Under the pieces are notes generated by a model. It had not been told where the DNA came from. It searched no databases and saw nothing but the letters and a program-made list of their open reading frames with translations. A stretch of 64,000 nt of DNA from positions 48,248,466-48,312,465 of the forward strand of contig CM064480.1 of the NCBI GenBank assembly GCA_032716605.1, written 5' to 3'. The DNA is from Paralithodes platypus (Eukaryota > Arthropoda > Malacostraca > Decapoda > Lithodidae). Position numbers and translations under genes: made by a program. This document shows positions 12,878 through 24,298 of the stretch, piece after piece; the stretch's first letter is position 1, and each line of letters begins with the position of its first letter.

Positions 12878-15396
12878 CCTGGAGGGTGGTCAGAACCTTA
12901 GGCTCTGACCACCTCCCGATCATTATCACCACCAAAACCAGACTCACCCCAGCTAGCCACAAACACACATACACCAATTATAAAAGAGCTAACTGGGAAG
13001 CATTCACAAATGAGACAGAACAACACTTCACAACTCTAAACAGTACACCCATCACTAGCATCAACAATGCTGTACACATACTCAATAAAACTATCCAAAA
13101 CGCTGACAAGAAACACATTCCAAGAAGTAACAGAAAAAGACACAACCCCAACTTCACACCAGAAATTCAAAACCTCATCAGACAACGCGACATACTGAAA
13201 CACTCCCCAGCATCCCACACACAAGACATCACACAACAAATGCAAGCACTCAACACCCAAACTAACAACAAAATACAAGAACAACAAAAACTAAATTGGA
13301 ATAACTTCCTACAAACACTTGATCACAAAACAAACCCCAAAAAAAACTCTATAAAACACTAAACAGCATCACACTTTCCAACAGCAACACAACACAATCA
13401 CATGCTGCAATCACAACAACAGACTCTACTCCTTCATGTAAACAACAAGCAAACACTCTCATCAATCACTTTTCACATGTCAGCCACCTAAACCCTCACA
13501 AAGACGACCGAAGTGTCATCCGACGTAAGAGACAATTCCCCACAGACCCTGACTATACACCCTTCACCAATCACCAGACAAAGCATATCATCAACAATCT
13601 CAAGCACTCACCCGCCTGTGGCCTAGACAACATAAGCAACATACACCTCAGACACCTGGGACCACAAGGCATACAAGCACTCACTAACATATCAAACTAC
13701 AGCTATTCACACAACACAATACCAGACATGTGGAAGCATGGTATCATCATCACATTCCCCAAACCCAACAAAGACCCCACGCTACCCTCCTCGCACCGCC
13801 CCATCACACTCCTTTGCTCCCCCTCCAAAGTCATGGAATGCCTAGTATTACAATTAATTACACCTGACCTACCCCTAGCTCCAACACAACATGGCTTTAG
13901 GCCACTGCACTCCACAAACACTCTTCTCACAGACCTTACACAAAGAGCTTTCGACGGCATCAACTCAGCTAGACCACCACACAGATCACTATTAGCCACA
14001 CTCGACATTAGTAAAGCCTTCGATGCCATCCCCCGCCACAACCTAACAAAAAAAATCTACAACACAAACATGCACAACAACACAAAAAGGTGGCTGGCCA
14101 ACTTCCTAGCAGGCAGATGTGCACACGTATCTTTTGCCGGTCAGTCATCTAAAATCAGAAACTTTCCAAACGGAGTCCCACAAGGATCCGTCCTATCGCC
14201 CGCACTCTTCAATCTGTACATGCACGATATAACTACACCCAATACGCCCCAAATAAACTTAGCCTCCTATGCAGATGACATAACACTCACATGCACACAC
14301 CATGACCCAAAAAGAGCAACAGATCTCCTTCAACCCTATCTCAACACACTACATGGCTGGTGCACTACAAACAGACTTAATCTAGCCCCAGCCAAATCCA
14401 CCGCAACCCTGCTCACAAGTTGGACAGGAGAACACGAATACATCCCTCAACTCACCATAAACAACACACCCTAACACATACACACACACCCAAAATCCTA
14501 GGAGTAACATATGATACTCATATGACATTCAAACAGCACACCACAAACATTAAAAAGAAACTGTCACCCAGACTTAACGCCCTCAGGTCACTTGCTCACA
14601 CAAAATTTGGACACAACAAAGAAACAACCACCACAGTATATAAACAATACATAAGATCAGTGATGGAATACGCAAGCCCAGTCTGGGCTTCTAACCTAGC
14701 TGAAACACATCATAAGACCTTACAGACTATTCAAAACAAAGCCCTGAAGATCATTACAGGCTGCACAGCTACTGCACCCACAGATCACCTACATCAAGAA
14801 ACCAAAATCCTCAAAGTCAAAGACCATCTGGACATGAGAGGCACTCAATTCCTGGCAGCAGCCTCCAGGAACCAAGACCACCCACTAAACTACATGTCAA
14901 CACACCCACAGACACCAAGAAATATCAAAACAACACCCAGCACACGGTATCACACACAATTATTGTCCTCTCTCCCTCCCTGCCCACCCCGAACCAACTT
15001 CCAGAAGCACATCCATACTCATATCTCTCACCGATCCATCCACTCACTCACAGACAACACGCAGCTGCATGCACGACCTCCCGAAATCCATCCTTCCGAA
15101 TCCTCCCTTCGTCGCGAGGACAGAGTCCACCTGGCCAGGCTGAGATGCGGACACCATCCAGCTCTCCTGAGCTATCAGAAGAGACTGGATGACTCCGTTG
15201 TCGACGCCTGCCCGGGATGTAACACAGCACCCCATACCATTAAACACATCATAGAAGACTGCATTTCACACAACCACTTACGCCAACAACACAATCTACA
15301 CTCAATGAGAGCTCTGTGGGAAAGCCCGATCGTGGCCATGGCCTTTCTCAGGGACTCGGGGCTGTTCGGCCAGGCAGCTTAGGGAACAACAACAAC
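12878..15396 (+). mobile_element. 5'-truncated LINE (non-LTR retrotransposon) in cadherin intron, with target-site duplication
   Basis: Flanked by the direct repeat AACAGGAAAAGCAT (12864-12877 and 15397-15410), a 14-base target-site duplication. It ends in (AAC)n, and begins in the last part of an endonuclease domain (LGSDHLPIIITT), so it is 5'-truncated. Orientation is opposite to the host gene. Confidence 0.93.
12886..15382 (+). pseudogene. LINE ORF2: endonuclease end and reverse transcriptase, frameshifted
   Basis: Pieces in three frames: 12886-13362 (SDHLPI endonuclease end, then linker), 13362-13730 without a long open frame, 13728-14474 (reverse transcriptase: HRPITLLCSPSKVMECLV, GFRPLHSTNTLLTDL, LDISKAFDAIPRHNL, NGVPQGSVLSPALFNLYM, YADDITL), and 14420-15382 (thumb and C-terminal region with PKILGVTYDTHMTF, YIRSVMEYASPVW, and CPGCNTAPHTIKHIIEDC, a Cys/His knuckle). 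YADD and the FD motif are the polymerase catalytic aspartates (family knowledge). The frameshifts near 13370-13730 and 14470 make it non-functional. Clade looks like Jockey/I-type, not resolved. Confidence 0.88.
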
Positions 15397-15612
15397 AACA
15401 GGAAAAGCATGGATGTAGATTAATCTTCTTATACATATTTTATTCATCCCCCTGTGGGTATGTAAATTTATAATTTCCCAAAACACTCTTAGCTTAATTA
15501 TATAATTAAATTACATGCCTTAATGCACAACGGTCTAAATAATTACAACCCTTTTACCACTAAGCCAGTATAAAGATATATTGGTTAGCTTGACAAATCT
15601 CTCTTGACTGAC

Positions 15613-15756
15613 CTGGACGACCACAGTGTAGTTACTGTGGGTGAACACTGGTGGGTTATCGTTGACATCCACCACATTAACCTCCAGCCAGGCCAGGGCG
15701 GTGTTGCTGGGGCTCCCTAGGTCACGGGCTCCTACCTTCACCTGGTACTGACCCAC
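15613..15756 (-). CDS. Fat-like cadherin exon F: end of a cadherin repeat, linker, start of the next
   Basis: Minus-strand exon of 48 codons, acceptor TTTGTACAG|GT and donor GTCCAG|GTCAGT, phase 0 on both sides. It encodes VGQYQVKVGARDLGSPSNTA, then LEVNVVDVNDNPPVF and THSNYTVVVQ. ARDLGSPS matches the A.D.G.P.S strand and DVNDNPPVF is the calcium linker. It is separated from exon E by a 10.4-kb intron full of transposable elements, and from exon G by an intron holding a 2.5-kb LINE. Confidence 0.93.
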
Positions 15757-16088
15757 CTGTACAAACAAAACACAACATTCAATTTAATTTGTATATTAAC
15801 TATTTCAAACAGATGTTGGTAATTTGGTTTTCCTCATGCTATCATGATTTACAAAAATTAAAAATTAAAAAATAATCATAATAACAACAAAAATCCCCCC
15901 CCCCCCATAGTTTAGAATGATGTGTACGTGTGGGTGTGGATGGGAGGTGTATTTCCACTGCATCATTATATCATACAGTCAGGATTACTAAACACACATT
16001 TGGCTGCACACACATTTGAATCAGCATCGAGCACAAACTAAAATTTACAATGTTTTTTTTAAAATCGTAAATGCTCCAGAACTTGGTT

Positions 16089-16431
16089 TTAACGGACATG
16101 GGTCACTTTTCTGGTCCCCCTTCTTCCTCATGTTTAGCCCCATTAGTTTTCAGATTTTAAAACGTTCGGCCAATTAGTTTGTCGATTTTAAGACCTTTTG
16201 CCTCATTTTGTCTTCAATATTAAGTTATTTCGCGTCATTTAGGTGTCGGGTTTTTTCCTGGCGAACGAAAGCGAGCCCCTACTTTTTCTACCGAAATTTG
16301 TTTAAATTGATCATGAAGGAGGCTTTTGAGTAGGGTTTTTTTTAAGCCTTAATGGAAGTCTAAGGAGAAAACTAAAAAAAATAATAAAAAAATATACAAA
16401 TTAGCAAGTAAATACGCCCATCCCCCCTTAA
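16089..16431 (+). mobile_element. TTAAGGGG-family MITE, copy 2
   Basis: Same interior blocks as copy 1 with GGCGAACGAAAGCGAGCC core; ends CCCCCCTTAA. It is followed about 100 bases later by an inverted copy (16528-16890). Confidence 0.82.
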
Positions 16432-16527
16432 ATGAATATATACAAACACCATCTGAGGAGGAACACTTTACAGTATTGACAACTTTGAGCAGATAGCTTC
16501 TTTAGTTCACGGTCTGAAAAACGGCAA

Positions 16528-16890
16528 TTAAGGGGGGATGGGCGCATTTATTTGTTTATTTATGTATCTATATATTTGTAATTTCCGCCCTAGACCTCCA
16601 TCAAGCTTAAAAAACACCTGCCCAAGACCCTCCTTCAAGATAAATGTGAACATTTTTCGATAGAAAAATATCCAGGCCGAAGGCCGCTTCCTCGTAAATT
16701 ACAGGCTCGCTATCGCTTGCCAGGAAAAAATCGACACCTACATGATACAAAAGTCTTAATATGGACAAAGAAATGGGCGAAAAATCTTAAAATCGCCAAA
16801 CTAATGGGCTGAACATCTTAAAATCTGAAAACTAATGGGGCTAAACATGAGGAAGCTGAGGGACCAAAAAAACGACCCATCTCCCCTTTA
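16528..16890 (-). mobile_element. TTAAGGGG-family MITE, copy 3, inverted
   Basis: Starts TTAAGGGGGGATGG; minus-oriented interior with GGCTCGCTATCGCTTGCC; the far end is CTCCCCTTTA, a mutated TTAA. Confidence 0.82.
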
Positions 16891-16906
16891 GTGCTCCTCC
16901 TAAAAT

Positions 16907-17218
16907 GTTGTTGTTGTTGATGTTCCCCAAGCTGCCTGGCCGAACAGCCCCAAGGCCCCGAGCAAGGCCAAGGCCATAACCGAGCGCCCCCACAGAACCC
17001 GCCCTGCCGACCACAATAAAGCCTGGATGACCGAAGCCACTCCATGGCGGGGAGCTGAGGAGGGTGCGGAAACGCCTGGGAAACCAAAGCCCCACCCAGG
17101 GCCCTGTGCCCCTCAGCAATTATGAAGAGAAAGTTGATGGGCAAAGGAAAAATGTGACGCTTTGGCTTCCAATCTTGGTAGATTGGGAAGTCAATCCACG
17201 GAAGAGACGCCGTCACTT
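16907..17218 (-). mobile_element. 3' fragment of a LINE related to the one at 12.9-15.4 kb
   Basis: Starts at (GTT)n at the left and, in reverse complement, matches the end of the 12878-15396 LINE: GGGGCTGTTCGGCCAGGCAGC followed by (AAC)n. It is G/C-rich and 5'-truncated, with no intact domain. It abuts a TTAA element at 16890. Confidence 0.75.
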
Positions 17219-17416
17219 GAGATCTAGAAAATATATAAATAAAAGGAACAGTCAGAGTAAGCTATGGGTACGGCAGAGATCGCTCAGTTCTCACTCTTAT
17301 AGTCCAGCCCATCACCATCTGATAGTACAGCCCATCACCAAATGTTAAGTTATTATTCATTATGTTAATTTGTCGGAGTTGGTCGCTGATATTGGCAGTG
17401 TGTTAGAATAGCACAG

Positions 17417-17725
17417 TTAAGGGGGGATGGTTGCTTTTTCTTGCCCATCTTGTCCCTCGTGTTTAGCTTTGACATTTTAAGACGTTCACCCCATTAGTTT
17501 AGCGATTATAAGACCTTTCGCCCCATTTCACTGTCAATTTTAATACCTTTCGTGCCATTTAGGTGTCGATTTTAATTTTAAGAGGAACCTGCCTTCGGCA
17601 GGGACATTTGTCCACCCAAAAACTTACAAATTGATCTTGAAGTGGGGTTTAAGGGAGTTTTAAAGCGAGGACAAATATATGAATAAGAAAATATATAGAT
17701 ATAAAAATAGCCACTATCCCCTTAA
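17417..17725 (+). mobile_element. TTAAGGGG-family MITE, copy 4 (core deleted)
   Basis: TTAAGGGGGGATGG...CTATCCCCTTAA. The GATA core motif is missing; the GCCTTCGGC hairpin is kept. Confidence 0.8.
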
Positions 17726-17876
17726 AGGTTAATGTACGGGAAGGTAAGGTGAAATTATCTGAGCGGAGAATGCATGAAACTGTGGAATTCAGCGTACAAA
17801 GGATCAGGAGAATAATGCAAAATAACAGAAATTGGAAGAAATTGGAGGCTTCAAAATACTTAAAAGCAAAATTGAG

Positions 17877-18184
17877 TTAACATTTTCACTACCGGTAACG
17901 TCCTTTGCATTATATTCCGCCAATTATTAGACTTTTATTCAGCTTGGGATGCACGTGTAACAATTAAGACGCTACAGACTATCTCAATAAAACCTTTTAG
18001 CCACTACAAATCCTTCCTAAGCTGCATACAATCGTCTATATATAGCTACAATATAACAATTAAGAGGCTACAGACTATCTCAATTAAACCTTTTAGCCAC
18101 CACATATCCTTCCTAAACTGCATAAAATCGTCTAAATATAGGTACAATAAAATTCAAAAGAAGTCACCGGTGCAGAAGGGGTAA
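17877..18184 (+). mobile_element. TTAACCCTTT-type MITE with an internal tandem duplication
   Basis: Starts TTAACATTTTCACTACCGG, ends CACCGGTGCAGAAGGGGTAA. The block GCTACAGACTATCTCAAT..CTGCATA.AATCGTCTA occurs twice (~107 bases apart). Relatives at 18297-18510, 20013-20256 and 25029-25237. Confidence 0.65.
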
Positions 18185-18296
18185 ATATTGAAGAATGGAA
18201 AGCAAGAGAGAAAATTCAACGGAGGAGGCTAATTGGAGAACTTTACTGCATTCTGAAAGGCTGAATGGTAAGTCTTTGTATAACAGTATTTTCTTT

Positions 18297-18510
18297 ATAA
18301 CCCTTTCCAGATCCGATTACGCAATTCTTTTGTTTTCTGGCAATTATTGGACGATTTTATTCAGAATAGGAAGGTTATATGGACGTCAGAGGGTTAATTG
18401 AGATGGTCTTTGCCCTTATACTTCCCACAGATCCTTCCTGAACTGTATAAACTCTTTTAAAGATAGCCAGAACGAACTGTCAAAATGAGTCATAATCGTC
18501 AAAGGGTTAA
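18297..18510. mobile_element. TTAACCCTTT-type MITE
   Basis: TATAACCCTTTCCAGATCCG start, GTCAAAGGGTTAA end; interior GGACGATTTTATTCAG and GATCCTTCCTGAACTGTATAA shared with the family. Confidence 0.6.
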
Positions 18511-18797
18511 CCTCTTTAGAACGATGAGGTCTTGTTTTTATTCAATTCAAACTTTATTAGACCAATCTGTTCAGGTAATGAGGGATATGTGGGATTCGTA
18601 GGGTCTGTTGAAATCCCTTTGATTCCTTGAGTTATTTCCCAATCCATTTGATATTGTCTAACCACAGCAGACTGTAAATTACCACATTCGAAATCCTTTT
18701 TCAATATTAGATTTGTTTTTGTTTAGTTACGGCATTTAGGCCATAACTAACTAATAATGTCAACAGATGATTATGTGTAAGACTACGATATTTAGGT

Positions 18798-18994
18798 GGT
18801 GCCACACGAGTGCATTTTCCGGCTGTTTTCGATTATCAAGTTTTTTCTCGTACCTTTTTCAGGCTCTTTCGTATTGGAATCGGATACTAGATCGAAGGAA
18901 TATTATGTTACCCAAGTAAATTCTTATGAAGCGTATATATTAAAGCTGCCATACTCGTCAAAATTGACGGAAAAATCGTTCATGTGACACTGCC
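18798..18994. mobile_element. Diverged member of the GGTATCACACGAG family
   Basis: GGTGCCACACGAGTGCATTTTCC start and CATGTGACACTGCC end. GTATTGGAATCGGATACTAGA matches the interior of the other copies. Confidence 0.5.
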
Positions 18995-19049
18995 TTTACG
19001 TTGGCAACATCGCTGCCAGACCTGTGACCGTAAAAAACAAAGGCATATA

Positions 19050-19327
19050 TTAAGGGAATTTTTATTTCAACTGGACCCCCTTCTCCCTCGGGTTTAGCCC
19101 CACTAGTTTTGTCATTTTAAGACGTTTGACTGGTAAGTTTGGCGATATTAAGACCTTTCGCCCAACTTCTTTGTCAATATTAAGACACTTTGTATTGATT
19201 TTTGCCTGGTGACCGATAGCGAACCTGTAATTTAAGAGGAACCGGTCTTCGGCAGAGATACTTGTTCTACCCAAAAACGTAAATATATATCCCGAACGGG
19301 GGTCTTGTTTTGTTTTGTTTATTATTA

Positions 19328-19358
<31 letters not shown>

Positions 19359-19396
19359 TGTAAATGGTTGATAAGAGATCTAGGGAGCAAACTAAT

Positions 19397-19466
<70 letters not shown>

Positions 19467-19470
19467 TTAA
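19050..19470 (+). mobile_element. TTAAGGGG-family MITE, copy 5, with (ATT)n and poly-C expansions
   Basis: Family interior from CTGGACCCCCTTCTCCC through ACCGATAGCGAACC. A (TTA)n run (19321-19357) and a C33-A-C35 tract (19398-19466) sit inside its right end, immediately before the terminal TTAA. Confidence 0.8.
19398..19466. repeat. Poly-C tract of 69 bases
   Basis: All C except A at 19431. It occupies the place of the CCCC of the MITE terminus. Confidence 0.97.
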
Positions 19471-19649
19471 GCAGTGTAGCGTATGAGAGAGATCTTTCCA
19501 AAAAGAGAACAACGACAAGGAGACCGTAACTGGTAACTGGCTTGATCGAATTAGGCTGGCTGATATCCTAAGTGGCAATCTAATTGATATGGACGAGTCA
19601 CGTCTGGGGAATTATGGCCGATTTGGTATGGATGGGTAGAAGGACATGT

Positions 19650-20016
19650 TTAAGGGGAGATGGTTCACTTTTTGGGCGATTTTTGCATGTATTCATTAGT
19701 TTTCTAGTTTCCTCCCTAGACCTCCATCAAATATTAAAAAACATCCATTAGATCCCCCTTCTAGATTAATTTGTACATTTTTCGGTAGAAAATTTCCCGG
19801 CCAAAGGCCGGTTCTTCCAACATTACAGGCTCACTATCGTTCGCCAGGGAAAAAATCGACACCTAAATAGCACGAAAGGTCTAAATATTGACGACAAAAT
19901 GGGGCAAAAGTCTTAAAATCGACTAACTAATGGGGCAAACATCTTAACATCTGAAAACTAATGGGGCTAAACATGAGGGAGAAAGTGGTCCAGAAAACCG
20001 GCCCATCCCCCTTTAA
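19650..20016 (-). mobile_element. TTAAGGGG-family MITE, copy 6, inverted
   Basis: TTAAGGGGAGATGG start, minus-oriented core (CAGGCTCACTATCGTTCGCC), ends CCCCCTTTAA. The final TTAA is shared with the next element. Confidence 0.85.
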
Positions 20017-20256
20017 CCCCGTCAGTACCATTACGTAAAGTTCATCACATTCTGGTTAACATTAGACGATTTTCTTTAGGTTACTATTTACCTATGCGAC
20101 TCCCATGGGTAAATACGATCTCATTAATCTATTATTTAATATATTTCACTCCACACTAACCATCCTAGTAACATAGGATCTTCGTAAACTGCATACAAAC
20201 ATCTAATCTTAGCCAGAATCAAAGGTAAAAAGGCATCACGGTGCAAAAGGGTTTAA
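20013..20256. mobile_element. TTAACCCTTT-type MITE abutting a TTAAGGGG MITE
   Basis: TTAACCCCGTCAGTACC start and CGGTGCAAAAGGGTTTAA end. It uses the same TTAA (20013-20016) as the MITE on its left. Confidence 0.65.
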
Positions 20257-20717
20257 CGGTAATGTAGATCAATTATTTATAAGGATATAGGAATGCCAAG
20301 CGACTCATAGTTAATTGTGAAAGACTATACTGTTAAAAGATAAAAGTATAGAAAAAAGGTACGCCAAGTGTACATACATACTTTGATAGTGATTTAGAAT
20401 TCTAAACTTGCATTAGATGGGCTTATTACCACCAATATACCATTAAATGGATAGATTATGATGAATATTTGAATTACTCATTCCATATCCATGTTTTACA
20501 ATGTACGAATGGTTTGGGGGAAGAAATTAGAATCTGTATATGGAACAAACTAAGAAGAAATGGCTGGATAAAGTATATTATAATGTAAATATAATGTAAC
20601 TATATATCTATAAATATAATAGTATATAATTATATATAAGATAAATATAAATAAATATAATGTAAATACACTGTAAATACAATCGACATGAAAAGGTTGT
20701 TACTATAATCTACCCAC

Positions 20718-21056
20718 TTAAGGGGAGATGGGTTGTTTTTCTGGTCCCCTTTCTTCCTCATGTTTGGCCGCATTAGTTTGGCGATTTAAAGACCTTTCAC
20801 CCAATTTCTTTGTCAATATTAATACTTTTCGTGTCAATTAGGTGTCAATTTTTACCTGGCGAGGGATATTGAGCCAGTATTTGAAGAGGAACCGGCCTTC
20901 GGCCAGCACATTTTTCTATCGACAAATATACACATTTATCTGGAAGGAGGGTCTTGGGGAGTGTTCTTTAAGTTTAATGGAGTACTGGGGAGGGAACTAT
21001 AAAAACAATAAAAAGATACATAAATGAGCAAATAAATTTCGCCCATCCCCCCTTAA
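20718..21056 (+). mobile_element. TTAAGGGG-family MITE, copy 7
   Basis: TTAAGGGGAGATGGG...CATCCCCCCTTAA with family interior and GGCGAGGGATATTGAGCC core. Confidence 0.85.
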
Positions 21057-21531
21057 ACCTTACTGTGCCAGAAACGGAGGAGAGCCGTTAGTAAACAAGT
21101 CACTCGCCAGTACCAGCGACGGTTTTCAGCCATCAGTAATATGCGGTCCTTGTAACTGCCAGTATCGAGCGGGTACCTGGTACCATGACTTGAACGCACT
21201 GCTCTGAGGCATTGGCAACACTTTTCAGCTTGGTTCCAAGCTTCCACAGGCTAACTGGGTCAGTGCTCCTCCAACCTTTGAGGTGGGAGGGTGTTCTCTC
21301 TTGCCTCTGAAGCCATTTGGCTCCAGTACCACTGCCTGGTACTGGAGGGTACATTTACAGTAATACCCTCTGGTACAGTATGGGTTAAAGGTATATTGTT
21401 GGTAAAAAAATCTTGTGCAAGGATTGAAAGGCAAATCACCATCAATACACAATGATTGTATATACCATTTTTATACCCTTAAATATTTACTGTGTACTGA
21501 CAAGAAAAGGTAGATTATCAAGAAGGATATA

Positions 21532-21764
21532 TTAACCCTTTCACGCATTTATGACTCAGAGGTTACCAGATTAGCAATAAGAAATAGAGTTCTCTCACTT
21601 ATAATTACCTCTCCAAAATTAGTTTTCTCCCCAAAGCTAACTCAAAGACAACTGCAGAGGTTGAAGTAACTAAACTAAAGGTTTCTAAATACCCCTGATG
21701 GTAACAAAGGCTTTAAAGTATCCCCAATAGGCTCAAAATCGCATCATATGTCTGAGAGGGTTAA
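21532..21764. mobile_element. TTAACCCTTT-ended element
   Basis: TTAACCCTTTCACGCATT and AATCGCATCATATGTCTG/AGAGGGTTAA form inverted ends; the interior differs from the other copies. The probable LTR begins 4 bases later. Confidence 0.5.
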
Positions 21765-21768
21765 TGCA

Positions 21769-23562
21769 TGTTACGCTGGCCAGCTTGCCAGAATGTGCTC
21801 GTACTCGCTAGCGCTCGCCAGGGCAGTGAAATGGGCTATTATAATCGCAGAACGATGTTCTTTCTTTCTTAGTATTCACGAAGTCACAGACAGATCAGTG
21901 GTGGTCTTTATTCTTGTCTGTGACACTTGTAAGTATTTTATATCAGTAATAGAGTATAAGATGTGTAGTGTGAATTTAAGGAGAGAGAGAACGAAGGAGG
22001 CAGCGAGGTGGTATTATGTGCGTGTGTATGTACGTGTGCCTTCCTCGCTCGGGCGGAGGTTCCCACGCTCTTGATTGGCCGGCGGGCCTGGCGCGTCATA
22101 TGACGCCTGCTCTTCATGACGTAGTGGTTTGTGATTGGGTGCCGCTGTCTTAGTTGGTGCTGGGGGCTCCTACCCGCGTGTCTCCTTCTGAGCTTGGTAT
22201 ATTGTGCTTAGTCCTAGACGTCCCTTGCAATCTGTCCCCAATCTAACCCTCTGTACTACTGTTTCTCACTTTGAACTTCTTCTTTTTCATACTTCTTGTC
22301 TTTATTCAATTACTTATCCCTTCTGGTTCTGCATACGACTTCCATAGTCGGCCAGTCGTATTACCAGCACCAGTTCTCACATATATGTTTTGCACTAGCT
22401 TTAGGGATTATTAGAGTCATAGTCACATGGCATCATAGTATTGGGGTGCTTCTAATTATTGAGTTGTTCTTTCCTACTATTTAATGCTAGACAGTGGAGG
22501 GTATCCTTGGTCGTTGTCTGAGTTATGTATGTGGCAAGTCAGAGCCTGTACGACTTCGACGGAGCTAGGTAGCCTGTAACCCTTGTGCATATTTTTCCTT
22601 TGCGAGTGTAGCAGCATACAAGCGAAGGGCTTTTGCCTACTCTTGCTCGTATGCTTGCTACCTCATTTTGTTGACCTTTGTGGAGCGCCAGGGTAAGACC
22701 AGATACTTGAGATCTGGACTTACCAAGAGAGCCTCCTAGTCACTTAACGTAAAATAAGGGAAATCTGTTCAAGGGGAGACAGTAGGCTACGAGCATGCTT
22801 CCGCTCTGCCTAAGTTCCTGGTACCTTGTATGCCACTGCTAGACTTTATTAGTGAGAAAGACAGCATTGTGTTTATTAACTTTAATTGTGTATGCTTTAG
22901 GAATTATTCACGCCTTATTTTAGCCTAGGTTGATGCATAATGCACCAACCAGTTTGGCTGTTACGTTGGCTAAGGAAGTACTGTTTTGAGTGGCTATTAT
23001 TAGTGCTGTCACAGAGTTGTTGCACTCACTTGATTTATATATATGTATCCTACTTGTTGGTGTATTTAAGATACACGCTTTGGTGTCCTGCCCCGGCATT
23101 ATTTCTGTTCTATATTCAACGAGCATCTTAGAGCATCAGACGTTTTCAGAAGATTCCTTATCTGATTGCTGTAGGACTAGACTTCCAGTGTTTTCATAGA
23201 GCATTGAAGAGTTTAGTGTTGAGTTCAGACTCACACTAAAGTTAACGTAAGCATATACTCCTTTATTAAATCTTGTTATAGTTTATTTAAGCATTGTTAT
23301 TACTTGAGAGCATTTTATTAACGTAAAGTACTCCTGTTGTGAGTAGGCTTTGCCGTCACCGGAAAGCCTTTGTAGAAGTGCACTAAAACCCAGTTAATTG
23401 ATACCCCGTTATCCAGTAGATTAACTCTGGAGGGTTTAAGTGTTTTGTTCACCGGCTTAATAGTTCGAGGGTTTGGAATTAGCGTACCGTTGTTGCAGAT
23501 ATAGCCTATCATCTAGTCCAATATTAAGTGCCCTTGTTTATTTCGTAGTGCCGGTCGTAACA
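21769..23562. mobile_element. Probable solo LTR of a retrotransposon
   Basis: Begins TGTTACG and ends CGTAACA, an inverted TG...CA pair of seven bases, 1794 bases apart. The flanks are TGCA|TG and CA|TGCC, an imperfect 4-base duplication. It contains a promoter-like block with two inverted CCAAT boxes and a CRE-like TGACGTA, and a TATATT at about 22197. A diverged relative of the 21.94-22.17 kb part recurs at 63.69-64.0 kb. No coding region or second LTR is seen. Confidence 0.45.
22074..22138 (+). promoter_or_regulatory. CCAAT / CRE / CCAAT promoter module in probable LTR
   Basis: ATTGG (inverted CCAAT) at 22074, TGACGTA at 22117 and ATTGG at 22134. The same trio with spacings 44 and 17 recurs at 63849, 63893 and 63910. 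CCAAT and CRE sites bind NF-Y and CREB-type factors in many animals (known); use here is inference. Confidence 0.45.
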
Positions 23563-23629
23563 TGCCAATTAAGTGACATACAGTATACGAGAGCTTTTAT
23601 CGCCAATTGGCGATGGTCAACATTTTGTT

Positions 23630-23782
23630 GGCATCGTTTCTGGGATTTTGTTTGCACTAGAATCGAAAACAAGACTTACGACAGAGCAATTTATGAGAGA
23701 AATATTTAGCAACCTTTCCTCATGAGCTGCCAGACCAGTGTTGAGGATAATAATGAGTGGTAAAGGCCTCGCGTGTGATACC
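23630..23782. mobile_element. Fragment of the GGTATCACACGAG MITE family
   Basis: GCACTAGAATCGAAAACAAG, TCATGAGCTGCCAGACCAGTG and CGCGTGTGATACC match 7090-7247. Confidence 0.6.
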
Positions 23783-24042
23783 GGTCTTATAGTCTGTTCA
23801 CTGTAATTAGACCAACCATCTTGACCCCTAACCTCTAGAACTAAACAAAAAACAAATATTTTGATCAGCCTAATATATCTACTATTTGAGAAGAGTCAGC
23901 CAGGGTATAAGTGTGGAAGATTACAACCCATTTCCTCTAGCCCATTTTGAGTTACAGAAGTTAGGGGTCACGATTTCTGGCCAACTTATACCGAACAGAG
24001 TATAGTGGTGATAGCCTACGAATGGTTTGGGAGAAGAAAGTG

Positions 24043-24099
24043 GAATGAATGAATGAATGAATGAATGAATGAATGAATGAATGAATGAATGAATGAATG
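24043..24099. repeat. (GAAT)n microsatellite
   Basis: About fourteen GAAT units. Confidence 0.95.
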
Positions 24100-24250
24100 G
24101 AAAACAAATCCACATGGCAGCACAACAGCAAAGGTCAGTGCCGGCGAAAGCAACATACAAACTAAAACTCAGAAAAGCGGAGATAAAGCACAAAATAAAT
24201 TAATTCCAAGAAAAGTGGAGATCAAATATAACCCCCCAAACCGAATAGAC

Positions 24251-24298
<48 letters not shown>

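Noticed and set aside
19305..19578. Poly-proline / poly-glycine open frames
   Set aside because: They are translations of the poly-C tract in a MITE.
22296..23709. Several 60-80 codon frames in 22.3-23.7 kb
   Set aside because: No domain, codon bias or splice support; they fall in the probable LTR and a MITE fragment.
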